Shown here: piece by piece, positions 1 through 7,888 of the stretch
Position numbering within the stretch: position 1 is the stretch's first letter
How the letters are laid out: every line of letters begins with the position of its first letter
Origin: JANXQG01 sp963780045
GTDB taxonomy: Bacteria > Planctomycetota > Planctomycetia > Pirellulales > Thermoguttaceae
Length of the DNA: 64,000 bases
Direction of reading: 5' to 3'
Assembly (NCBI GenBank): GCA_963780045.1
Contig: CAVZZZ010000005.1
Location: 682,001 to 746,000, forward strand
The notes under the pieces: model-generated
Database searches by the model: none
What the model was told of the DNA's origin: nothing
Seen by the model: only the letters and a program-made list of their open reading frames with translations
Translations under genes and position numbers: made by a program

Positions 1-588
1 CCTCCGGAGGTCGCCCCGCGGGGCAAGCTGCGGCCCATCGACCTGTCGCGGAAGGCCAATCGGCCGATCTTGAACGATGCGTACAACGGGCTTGCCGAAT
101 TGCCCAAGGGCGAGCAATCGTTCGCCGACGTCACGTTTGCCGTCGGCGAGAAGATGCTGCAGTTGGAGGGGCCGTTTCACGGGCTGACGAAGATCGCGGG
201 GATTCCCGTGGGCCGCAAGCTCCGCCGCCTCTATCTGCTGCAAGCCACGCTGGACCCGCACGCGAACGGGGTCGACCGCCCTGAAGGCGCGACCGCGGCC
301 ATCTACAAGATACGCTACGCCGACGGCGCGGAAGAGTCGCTGAGCGTGATATACGGCAAGGACGTTCGCGGCTGGTACGTCAACGACGAGGGCCAGCCGG
401 TCTCGCGCGGGCGAGTGGTTTGGACGGGCTCGAACCCGGCATCCCGCCGCGACGGCACGATGCTGCGGCTTTACCTGGGCATATGGGAGAATCCCCACCC
501 GGAGAAGCCCGTTGCCACGATCAATTTCACGAAGCCCAAACAACCGCCGCTTGCGCCGTTGTGCGTGGCAATCACGGCGGAGGAATAA
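1..588 (+). CDS. C-terminal part of a planctomycete protein of unknown function (partial at left edge)
   Basis: The frame is open from base 1 and the first in-frame TTG at base 70 has no ribosome-binding site, so the gene starts upstream of the window. The visible 195 residues have the alternating pattern of a beta-sandwich. They include a conserved-looking IPVGRKLRRLYLLQAT segment, a YADG segment, and WENPHPEKPVATINF near the end. I know this last motif from C-terminal domains attached to many different planctomycete proteins. What the whole protein does cannot be told from this piece. It converges on the thioredoxin gene that ends at 596, leaving 7 bases between the two stops. Confidence 0.6.
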   Translation, partial: PPEVAPRGKLRPIDLSRKANRPILNDAYNGLAELPKGEQSFADVTFAVGEKMLQLEGPFHGLTKIAGIPVGRKLRRLYLLQATLDPHANGVDRPEGATAAIYKIRYADGAEESLSVIYGKDVRGWYVNDEGQPVSRGRVVWTGSNPASRRDGTMLRLYLGIWENPHPEKPVATINFTKPKQPPLAPLCVAITAEE

Positions 589-595
589 AGGGGAT

Positions 596-3500
596 TCACG
601 GCGATGCCGGCTTATCCTTTGCGGCGGCCGGATTCACCAGCGCCTCCAGCGCCCCGGACAAGTCGTCAAAGTATTGCGGCCCGCCGCCGACGAACAGCCG
701 GGCGACGTTGCCGCTGCCGTCAATGATGACCGTCTGCGGGATGGCGACGGCGGCGTACTTCTCGGCGACCTTGCCGTCGCGGTCCAAGCCGACGGGCATT
801 TTCAAATCCGTGCGCTTCATCATGTCTTTGATCGCCTCGGGGGTTTCTTGCAAGTTTACCGTCAACAGCGTCACATTCCGGTCCTGGTACTTCGCCACGG
901 CGCGGACCAGGTCGGGAAGCGTCTGCCTGCAAGGGCCGCACCAGGTCGCCCAGAAATCGACCACGACGATCTTGTCGCGCTGTTCGCTCAAGCGGAACCG
1001 CTTGCCGTCGAGCGTTTCCAACTCGAAGTCCGGGGCGGGCTTGCCGACCAGCTCGGATTGCATCCCCGCGCCGCCGGCTCGATCGTCCTGGGCAAACTTC
1101 GGCTCCACGGCGGGCTGCAAGGTCCAGCGCTGATAGGGAAGCGCTTGCGCCTCCTGCTCGATGGCCCGGTTGACAATGAGCTCGTCCACTTCGGTCAACT
1201 CGACGCGGCACGCGCCGAGCACGTCGCTGGCGCCTTGCAGCACTGTGCCGGCGAGCTTTTCGGGCCGGAACGTGAGGCGCACGCCGTCGCTGCGGAGCGC
1301 CTGCACGCGGGTAGGCACGGAGCGGGGAGCCGACCCGCCAAGCGGGTGCCCCAACTGGGAGCCAGCAACCTTGCTCCCCTCTTCCTTCTCCCCACCATCT
1401 AACTTTCTCCCTTTCTCCCCTTCTCCCTTTCTCCCCTTCTCGCTTCCTCCTTGCTCCTTGCTCCCCGCTCCCTGCTTTGCCGTGCCGGGCTTGTCCTTTT
1501 TCTCGTTCACGTCGAGCCAGATGATGCTCGCTACGCGCTCGCGGTCCACGTGGCGGGTCTCCGAGCGCACTTCGAGGGTCAGCGTCTTGTCGTCCATGTC
1601 GACGAGCCGGCCGCGCAGATAGTCGCCGGCGGTCGAGCGGACGAGGTGGGTGGGCGGGTCTTCTTTCTCCATGCGCGGCAGCGTCAACAGCCGATCGCGC
1701 TTGGCAATATCGATTCTCGTCGCGCGGCTGCGGTTCTCCAGTTCCACGGCCTTGAGTTTGTCGCTGGGCACGAAAGTGGCGTCCAGCCGCGGAGAGTGGA
1801 TCGTGACGCCGCGCTGGTCGATCCGCTTGATTTCGCAGGAGATCGTGTCGCCCGTTTTCAGGTACAATGCCGGTCCTTTCCAGGGCGCCGACATGTGCCG
1901 CACTAATTGTCGTGCCCCCATTAACCACGCCATTCATAACGACAACAGGTCCGGCAACGTTCGCGGCAAAAAACGCGCTTTGGCCTCGCCCATGGATGAC
2001 ATAGTTAGGTTGCTGAGGTGGCAACTCGCGATAGACTATGCGGCCGGAGAAGTCGCGCTTCAGCGGGCTGGACGCGGCGCCGCCGCGCGGCCGCCAGGCG
2101 AGGCAACTGGCGTCCGCCGCGGAGGCGGCTTCCGCCAGGCAGCCTTGCAGCTTCAATCCGTCGCCTTCCAAACGGCCGCTTCGTCCGCCATTGGGTTCCG
2201 AGGCCGGCGGGCGGTCGTTACCCAGCGCGACCAGGCTGTGCAGCAAGGAAAGCTTGATGGCCAGCGGCTGCGCGATGCCCGGGCGGTCCAGCCACAATCG
2301 GCCCCCTTCGACCTTGCGCAGTTTGCCGCTCAGCCGGACGCCGTTGTCGCAAATCGCCCGAACGTCGCAGCCGGAAAGCGTGCCGGAGGACGACAGCGCA
2401 ACGCTGTTGACCGCGTCCGCCGGAATGCGGGAAGTCCGGCCGCCGGAGGCGAGGACGAACTCCTTGGTCGCGGCATCGAACGCTTCCACCTCGCCGCCCA
2501 GGGCAGAGCCGTCGGAACGAACGAGCCGGGCGTTGCCTCCCTGCACTTCCATTGGCGGGCGTCCGTCCCAGCGCGTAATCGAGAGCTGTTCGAGGCGGAC
2601 GTTGCCGAGATGGTTTACAAGCCGCAAGCACGTCCCCGGCGGGGGCTCCTTGGGGGCCGCGACGTTTGGCGCGCACGACGCTTCGGCGTCCAGCGCTTTG
2701 GCAATGGCCAAGAGCGGCGACTTGGACGCCTTGGCGCTTTTCGCAGTCCCAGGGGCGTCGGCAACCGACAGGTCGGCCAGCGGCTTGCCGTCGGCCGCGA
2801 AGGCAAGAGCTTGTTTGCGCTGTTGATCGACGTAAATCCGGAAGTGGCAGCGGCCAGCGCCGGAAGCGATCTTTTGCAGCGGAGCAAGGTCCGCCTTTTG
2901 CCCTCTTTCACAGACCAGCACCAAATAAGTCGAGAAGACTTCCATGCGGATCGGCCCATCGACCGGCGAGGCTCCGCCGCCGGCGCCGCACGATCCGCCT
3001 TACAGCGGCCCTGCCTCCAGCCGGGCGAGCCTCCGCCGGCGGAGCGGCTGCGCCGAGGACCAGCGTGAAATCGGGATCGGAGCTCCAGGACAACTCGAAA
3101 TCGATGCACGCTTGCTTGGGAAGGCCAAGATCGCCAACGAGCGACGCCCCGGCGTGTTCGGTATAAATCCGGCCGGCGTCCTGCTTCCACGCGCCGTCGG
3201 GAGACTGCTTCCATTCCAGCAGGCCGTTGGGTCCCAAATAGACCAGGTCGGCCCCGCCGCGACTGTGCAAAATGCGACGGACTGCCGAGGCGCTGGATGT
3301 TGAGCGGACCGAGACCGGCCGCGTCGAAGCGGCAGTCGTCTTTCGACAGCCCCGTCAGAGAGCCGAAGAGCACGTCTCCGCCCGCAAGCTCCAGGCAGTA
3401 ACCGCCGTCCGGGCGCGGCCGCGAGGCCGACGCCGGAAAGAAAACGGCGCCGACGGCGCTCACCGGGAATTCCAGCGGCGCCGCGAAAGCGGGCGACTGC

Positions 3501-3793
3501 CAGCGAAGGGTTCCCGCCTTGCCGCAGGCGCACAGCTCGCCGGCCAGATAGTCGCCGCCGCTGAGGTGCAAGGTGGCGGCCTCTTTGTCGCCGGCACGAC
3601 TGCCGGAAGCCCGGTATTCGGGCGCTGGATTCCGCGACACGGCATCGTTGGCGCCGGTATTGGGCCCATCTTCAATCGCCGCGTTGTTCGTGATGGTCAA
3701 AGCAACCTGGCCGTCGACTTCCGCGGCGAAAGGGCCGACGCCGAGCATCGGCAGCAGCGACACGGCCAACAGGCGGAGAGTTAGCGATTTCAT
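596..3793 (-). CDS. Secreted LamG-like / TlpA-type thioredoxin protein (3 frameshifts)
   Basis: This is one coding span of about 1065 residues read in four frames, with breaks near 3290, 2999 and 1875. It starts with a signal peptide at 3793 (AAGGAG lies 9 bases upstream). Repeated modules follow of the type LSGGDYLAGEL...PVSAVGAVFFP, then a LamG-like beta region (FSTYLVLVCERG). A C-terminal thioredoxin fold carries the CGPC active site in WATWCGPCRQTLPDL. The fold suggests periplasmic or envelope thiol-disulfide exchange of the TlpA/ResA kind. The N-terminal part is planctomycete-specific and its role is unknown. Around 1370-1480 a heptameric repeat is read in frame as a Lys/Glu/Gly-rich insert between the modules and the thioredoxin domain. 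It is the last gene of the train that begins with MoxR. Confidence 0.75.
1331..1352. repeat. 22-bp palindromic repeat, copy 1
   Basis: CGACCCGC and GCGGGTG flank a 4-base centre (CAAG), followed by CCCC. The same 22-bp element occurs at 7818-7839 with only the centre changed (TGCG). Both copies lie inside minus-strand coding sequence. Confidence 0.6.
1370..1480. repeat. 7-bp-periodic imperfect repeat array inside a coding sequence
   Basis: Pyrimidine-rich on the plus strand. From about 1404 it can be cut into heptads such as CTTTCTC, CCTTTCT, CCCCTTC, then TGCTCCT, TGCTCCC, CGCTCCC up to 1477. In the minus-strand thioredoxin gene it encodes a low-complexity GSKEQGG...EKGRKGEGEKG segment. Its unit differs from the other heptad arrays in the window, but the 7-base period is the same. 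Confidence 0.7.
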
Positions 3794-3805
3794 GGCGATA
3801 TGCTC

Positions 3806-3879
3806 CTTAGTGCTTAGAACTTCGTACTTAGTTCTTAGACACGGGCGGCATCCAGAGACCTAAGTTCCAAGATCTAAGC
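3806..3879. repeat. Inverted pair of heptameric arrays between two genes
   Basis: Bases 3806-3840 are five heptads, CTTAGTG, CTTAGAA, CTTCGTA, CTTAGTT, CTTAGAC. Bases 3859-3879 are three heptads in the opposite orientation, CCTAAGT, TCCAAGA, TCTAAGC. The two arrays can pair into a hairpin with an 18-base loop. They occupy most of the gap between the stop of the prenyltransferase-repeat gene (3888) and the start of the thioredoxin gene (3793), and end 13 bases before that start codon. Confidence 0.75.
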
Positions 3880-3887
3880 TCTATTCC

Positions 3888-4974
3888 TTATCGTTCGTAG
3901 ATCGGCAAGAGCCGGTAGTTCAGCGCCAAAGCCAAAAGGCCCATCGACGTGCCCGTCGACTCTCCGAACTGGCCCGGGATGCATCCGTCGTCGCGCTGGG
4001 CGGCCTTCAGTTTGCGGATCAAACTCTTGTTCCATTTTTCCCAGGCGTCGACGTTGCCTTGAAACAAGGCTTGGGCCTGATAGTAGCGTCCGTATTCGAC
4101 ATACCCCGAGGCCTCCTGTTCGGGCACGCGCACCAGGAACGCCAAGGTGGCCTTGTACTGAGAGAGGTCCGTCCGACGGGCGAGGGCATAGACGAGCGTG
4201 GCGATGGAGGTGCGCGCGGTCGACTCGCCAAAGCCGAGGCCGGAGTAACCGACCTCGCCCGACTGGGACGTCATGCTCTTGTAATAGCCGATGGCATTGT
4301 CGATCGAAGTGTCCGGGACTTCGATGCCGGCGTTGCGGGCCGCCAAGAGCCCCACCAGCACCGCGCCGCTGACCGACGTGTCGGCGTCGGAGGCGTCGGG
4401 CGAGTAGCGCCAGGCGTGATTGGGGTTCTTTTTTTGCGAAGTGACGGCGGCGCGGACGGCCAGTTCGAGCGCAGCGCCGATCGTGCGGCGATTCGATCCT
4501 TTGCCGCCGGCCCAAAGATCGCGGTCGTCGACGGCCCCGTAGGCCTCGGCCAGGGCCAGCATGCCGAAGCCGTGGTGGTACATGCTGTTGCCCAGGTATC
4601 CGGTGCTGGAGTCCTGGCCCAGTATGATGCTGCGCACCGCGCAGGCGGACGTGGTTGCGGTAGCGGCCGAAGTTAGGGTCCTCGCCGGAGGCCAAAAAGG
4701 TCATCAGCGCCATGCCGGTGGTGCCCGGCCCTTGCTGGCCGTCGGGCCAATCGCCGTTTTCGCTCTGCTTGTTGGCAAGATACTGCAAGCCGCGATCGTA
4801 CATCTCGCGAACGTCGCGGGGAACGGCCTCGCCGTGGTGGACCAGCGGCTGCGCCTGGGCCGGCGCACAGCTTGCCGCGAGCCAGAAGCAAGCCGCCAAA
4901 GCCGGCGCATTGAAGATTTTCAATTTCAAATTCGCAATTTTCAATTTGCAATCCGTCATGCATTTCCCTTTCAC
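3888..4974 (-). CDS. Secreted prenyltransferase/squalene-oxidase-repeat protein (1 frameshift)
   Basis: About 360 residues with one break near 4643. A signal peptide ends around APAQAQ. The rest is an alpha/alpha-barrel-like repeat protein with segments such as GLQYLANKQSENGDWPDG, YHHGFGMLALAEAYG and AAQRDDGCIPGQ, the pattern of prenyltransferase/squalene-cyclase repeats. Secreted planctomycete proteins with these repeats are common, often beside MoxR/vWA genes, and their substrate is not known. The GTG start at 4974 overlaps the previous stop by 4 bases (GTGA), which suggests translational coupling; an ATG at 4959 is the alternative. The start of the signal peptide is made of a heptameric DNA repeat, giving a Lys/Leu/Ile/Asn-rich n-region. 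Confidence 0.75.
4910..4951. repeat. Six-unit heptameric array in a signal-peptide region
   Basis: TTGAAGA, TTTTCAA, TTTCAAA, TTCGCAA, TTTTCAA, TTTGCAA follow each other exactly every 7 bases. It is markedly AT-rich against a GC-rich background and encodes the positively charged start of the signal peptide of the neighbouring minus-strand gene. Confidence 0.8.
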
Positions 4975-5789
4975 GGCAAGTACCCTTGCTGCCTCAGCAT
5001 CTGCCCCATGTTTCCAAAGCGATTGATCACGCCCTTGAGCGATTTCCGTTGCGAGTCGTCGAGAATCGGCTTGAGCTTCGCGTCGTCGAGCCTGCCCAAC
5101 TGGTAAAAGATCACGTAGGTATCGTAGGGGCCGAATTTCTTGGGCGGCTCGGTTTCGTCGACGATGAGTTTGACCAGCCGCTGCCGCTGGTCGCCGGTAA
5201 GCGAAACGCTGCCTTCCAGGTTCGACATCAGCAGCTCGATCTTGGCTTGATAACGGAATTTCCGCCGCAGGCGCTCCTGGCGTTCGAAGCCCAATTTCTG
5301 GTCGGCGGTGAGCGTTTGCGCCAGGACCTTCTGAAATAGCGACCCCTCGCCGTAGATGCTCGATTGCATCTTCGTCATCATCGGCTGCGCTTCATTGACT
5401 AGCTCCATGTACCTTTGCTGGTCCAGCGGCTGCTTCACCGCGCGGAATTTCTCGCGCAGGCGCGTCCATCTCGCGGAAAAGTGCTTTCAGGTCGCACTGC
5501 CCGGCGAGTTGCAGCTTCTCCCGTTGGGCGGCGGAAAGTTCGCAAGCGCGCCGACGTTGTCGATTTGCAGGTCCAACGACGATTTCTGCGTGCGCTGGAG
5601 CTGATCGCGGGACCGCCCGCGAAGCACCCACTGGTCGAAGTCCGGAAGCGCGAACTGGTTGAACCCCCGGACCTGCTGGTCCTCTTGTTTCTTGGGCACG
5701 TCCCAATCGTCTTGCCCCCGCGCCGCAGGGCCGCACAGGCCGACCAGCATGACCAAGGCGGCAATCGCCAGGAGTGTTCTAGCGGCCAT
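4971..5789 (-). CDS. Secreted hypothetical protein (2 frameshifts)
   Basis: About 270 residues in three frames, with breaks near 5530 and 5450. It starts with a clear signal peptide (LLAIAALVMLVGLCGPAARGQ). The mature part is helical and charged, with LSAAQREKLQL and LTADQKLGFERQERLRRKF and a C-terminal GDQRQRLVKLIVDETEPP segment. It shares the style of Leu-Thr-Ala-x-Gln helices with the two genes upstream of it, but I cannot show homology by eye. Its ATG overlaps the end of the previous gene by 11 bases and its stop overlaps the next start by 4, so it belongs to the same operon. Function unknown. Confidence 0.65.
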
Positions 5790-6732
5790 CTTTCACCTCC
5801 TGGACCAGGCGGGCGATCTCTTGAATCTCCGTCGCTTCGCCAGCATCGGGGCCGAAATCCACCGCCCATTCGTCATTCTCGTACTGTCCACCGCGCTGTT
5901 GCGAGGACGCCTGCCAGACAAGCTTCTGTTTCGCATTCAGCAGCGGCATAATCGCCGCATCGGGAATCGAATCGCAGACGCCGAACGCCGACAGCAACCC
6001 AGCCAGCGTTGCGCGCTGCGCGGCGGTAAGAACGAGCCGCTGGTCGGCGTCGGCGACCAGGTTCAGCATGGCGGCGTGTTTGCATGCCGCGGCCCGCGTG
6101 TCGCACTCGCGGCGGTAGAGGCGGGCCTTCTCTCGGCCCAGCTTCGCTTCGGCCAGCGGCGCCAGCAGTTTCTGAACGACCAGGCGCGGATCGGCGGGTG
6201 CGCCACCCTGCTCTTGTGCCTGCTGCGCGCGGACGTACTGGCGCAGGGGAACGTGAACGCCCGCTTTGGCCGCCTTGGCGATCTCGACAAACAGCTTGGG
6301 GTCCGGCTTGCATGTCCGCCGCAAGAACGACAATTCGACATACAGCATCTGCTCGAACTCCTCTCGGGAATCGGCTTCTCCCTGGAGAATTCTCTGCTCC
6401 TCGGCGGCTTTCCGCTGCTTCTCGACGGCGGCGCGGTGTTTCCTGCCGCTGGGGTCGTCGGCGATCGCGCGGACCACCGCCTCAAGCAAGGAAACCGGCT
6501 TGCCCGCCTGAGCGGGCGGACGATCGGCCTCTCTTGCCGCCGGCGCGACCGCGTCCTCTTCGTCGGGTGCAAAATAAGCCGCGCCGTCAAAGAACGAAGC
6601 CCCACCTTGCAACCCCGCGGCGGGCTGCGGCGCAAGATCCTCTGCAAGCGAGCGCGAGGCGACCGCCGAAGTCAGCCCCAGGCACACCAGCGCGCTCCAC
6701 CGCCTTCGAACAGTCACGGTCCTATTTGTCAT
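5779..6732 (-). CDS. Secreted hypothetical protein, tandem paralogue 2
   Basis: Intact, 317 residues from the ATG at 6732; a longer frame exists but this start follows a signal peptide rule and overlaps the previous stop by 11 bases. The signal peptide is WSALVCLGLTSAVASRSLA. The core EFEQMLYVELSFLRRTCKPD, then AEAKLGREKARLYRREC and LTAAQRATL is matched almost word for word in the gene at 6722-7888, so the two arose by duplication. The C-terminal part NAKQKLVWQASSQQ is also shared. No known catalytic motif is visible. It probably acts in the envelope with the other secreted members of this operon. Confidence 0.7.
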   Translation of the reverse strand: MTNRTVTVRRRWSALVCLGLTSAVASRSLAEDLAPQPAAGLQGGASFFDGAAYFAPDEEDAVAPAAREADRPPAQAGKPVSLLEAVVRAIADDPSGRKHRAAVEKQRKAAEEQRILQGEADSREEFEQMLYVELSFLRRTCKPDPKLFVEIAKAAKAGVHVPLRQYVRAQQAQEQGGAPADPRLVVQKLLAPLAEAKLGREKARLYRRECDTRAAACKHAAMLNLVADADQRLVLTAAQRATLAGLLSAFGVCDSIPDAAIMPLLNAKQKLVWQASSQQRGGQYENDEWAVDFGPDAGEATEIQEIARLVQEVKDGR

Positions 6733-7888
6733 TTTTGACCTCGACGTCCTGGACCATGCGCGAAATCTCTTGGACCTCCTGCTCTTCGCCGAACTGCCCG
6801 CCGTTGTTGAAGGCGAACCCGAAGCGCCACCTGGCCGTCCGTCCTCGAAGTCTCGCGCCATACGCTTTTCTGCTTCTCCTCCAGCACGGGAAGGACCGCC
6901 TGTTCGGGCAGCGACGGCAAGTATTCGGTGTTATAGGAGAAGTACTGGAAGTAGTCTTCCCACGAGTTCTGGTATTTCGCCGAGAGCGAATCGACCAGTT
7001 TGCGCGCTGCGCGGCGGTCAAGACGAGCCGGTCGTCCACCGCGGCGACCAGGTTCTGGATCACCGCGTGTTTGCGGGCCTCCGCGCGCTTGCCGCACTCG
7101 TCGCGGTAAAGGCGGACCTTTTCCCGGCCCAGCTTCGCTTCCACAAGCGTCGTCAGCCATTTCTGCATGGCTTGGCGCGGATTGTCGCTCGTCTCGTTTG
7201 CGTTTCCCGGCAACTGCGGTCGCATCTGCGGCATGTACACCGCGCAAACGTACTGGCGAATGGGCGCGCGAAGGTCGGCTTTGGCCGCCTTGGCGACCTC
7301 CGCAAACGGCTTCGCGTCCGGCTTGCACGATCGGCGCACGAACGCCAATTCGGCATACAGCATCTGCTCGAACTGGGGACGAAAGTTCGCTTCCCATTGG
7401 CGCAATTGCTGGTCTTGCATGGCTTGCTGCTGCTGTTGCATAGCGGCCTGCCTGGTTCCGTCCACATCGCCGCCCAGCACGTTGACGATCGCCCCCAGCA
7501 GCGAGCCCCGATTGGCCGCGGGCTTGGCCGGGCGGGCAGCGTGCATGGTTATGGTGGCCGGCGCGCCCTTTTTGGTGGCCGGCGCGGCCTTTTGGGCAGC
7601 CGGCGGTTGAGCCGGCGTGAGGACGAGAATCTGATTACCGGCTGCGCGGACAAGCACCGCTTCTTTGGCGGCCGGCGCGGCTTTTTGGGCAACGGGCGCC
7701 GCCTGATGGACGGGGGGCGCCGCATTGCTCGGCGGCGCAGGGTCCGCGGCGAAACCGCGGGCGATCAAAGCCGACGTCAAAGCCAAGCATAGCAGCGCCG
7801 TCCAACACGCCCTTCGCCGACCCGCTGCGCGGGTGCCCCGTCTCAGGGCGTACCACCCGCCGTTCCGCATCAGTCCTCTGTCAATCAT
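6722..7888 (-). CDS. Secreted Ala-rich hypothetical protein, tandem paralogue 1 (2 frameshifts)
   Basis: About 388 residues. Two compensating breaks near 7000 and 6850 leave the ends in the same frame; the stretch between reads LVDSLSAKYQNSWEDYFQYF in a second frame. A signal peptide (LLCLALTSALIARGFAA) is followed by an Ala/Pro/Lys-rich linker, then the core shared with the next gene (EQMLYAELAFVRRSCKPD, VEAKLGREKVRLYRDEC, RLVLTAAQRA). ATGA overlap with the upstream DUF4175-like gene. The linker and a poly-Gln stretch are low complexity. Function unknown. Confidence 0.65.
   Translation of the reverse strand: MIDRGLMRNGGWYALRRGTRAAGRRRACWTALLCLALTSALIARGFAADPAPPSNAAPPVHQAAPVAQKAAPAAKEAVLVRAAGNQILVLTPAQPPAAQKAAPATKKGAPATITMHAARPAKPAANRGSLLGAIVNVLGGDVDGTRQAAMQQQQQAMQDQQLRQWEANFRPQFEQMLYAELAFVRRSCKPDAKPFAEVAKAAKADLRAPIRQYVCAVYMPQMRPQLPGNANETSDNPRQAMQKWLTTLVEAKLGREKVRLYRDECGKRAEARKHAVIQNLVAAVDDRLVLTAAQRANWSIRSRRNTRTRGKTTSSTSPITPNTCRRCPNRRSFPCWRRSRKAYGARLRGRTARWRFGFAFNNGGQFGEEQEVQEISRMVQDVEVKNDK
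7818..7839. repeat. 22-bp palindromic repeat, copy 2
   Basis: CGACCCGC, centre TGCG, then CGGGTGCCCC: the same element as at 1331-1352. It falls at the 5-prime end of the minus-strand gene that starts at 7888 and encodes the Arg/Gly-rich stretch before its signal peptide. Confidence 0.55.
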
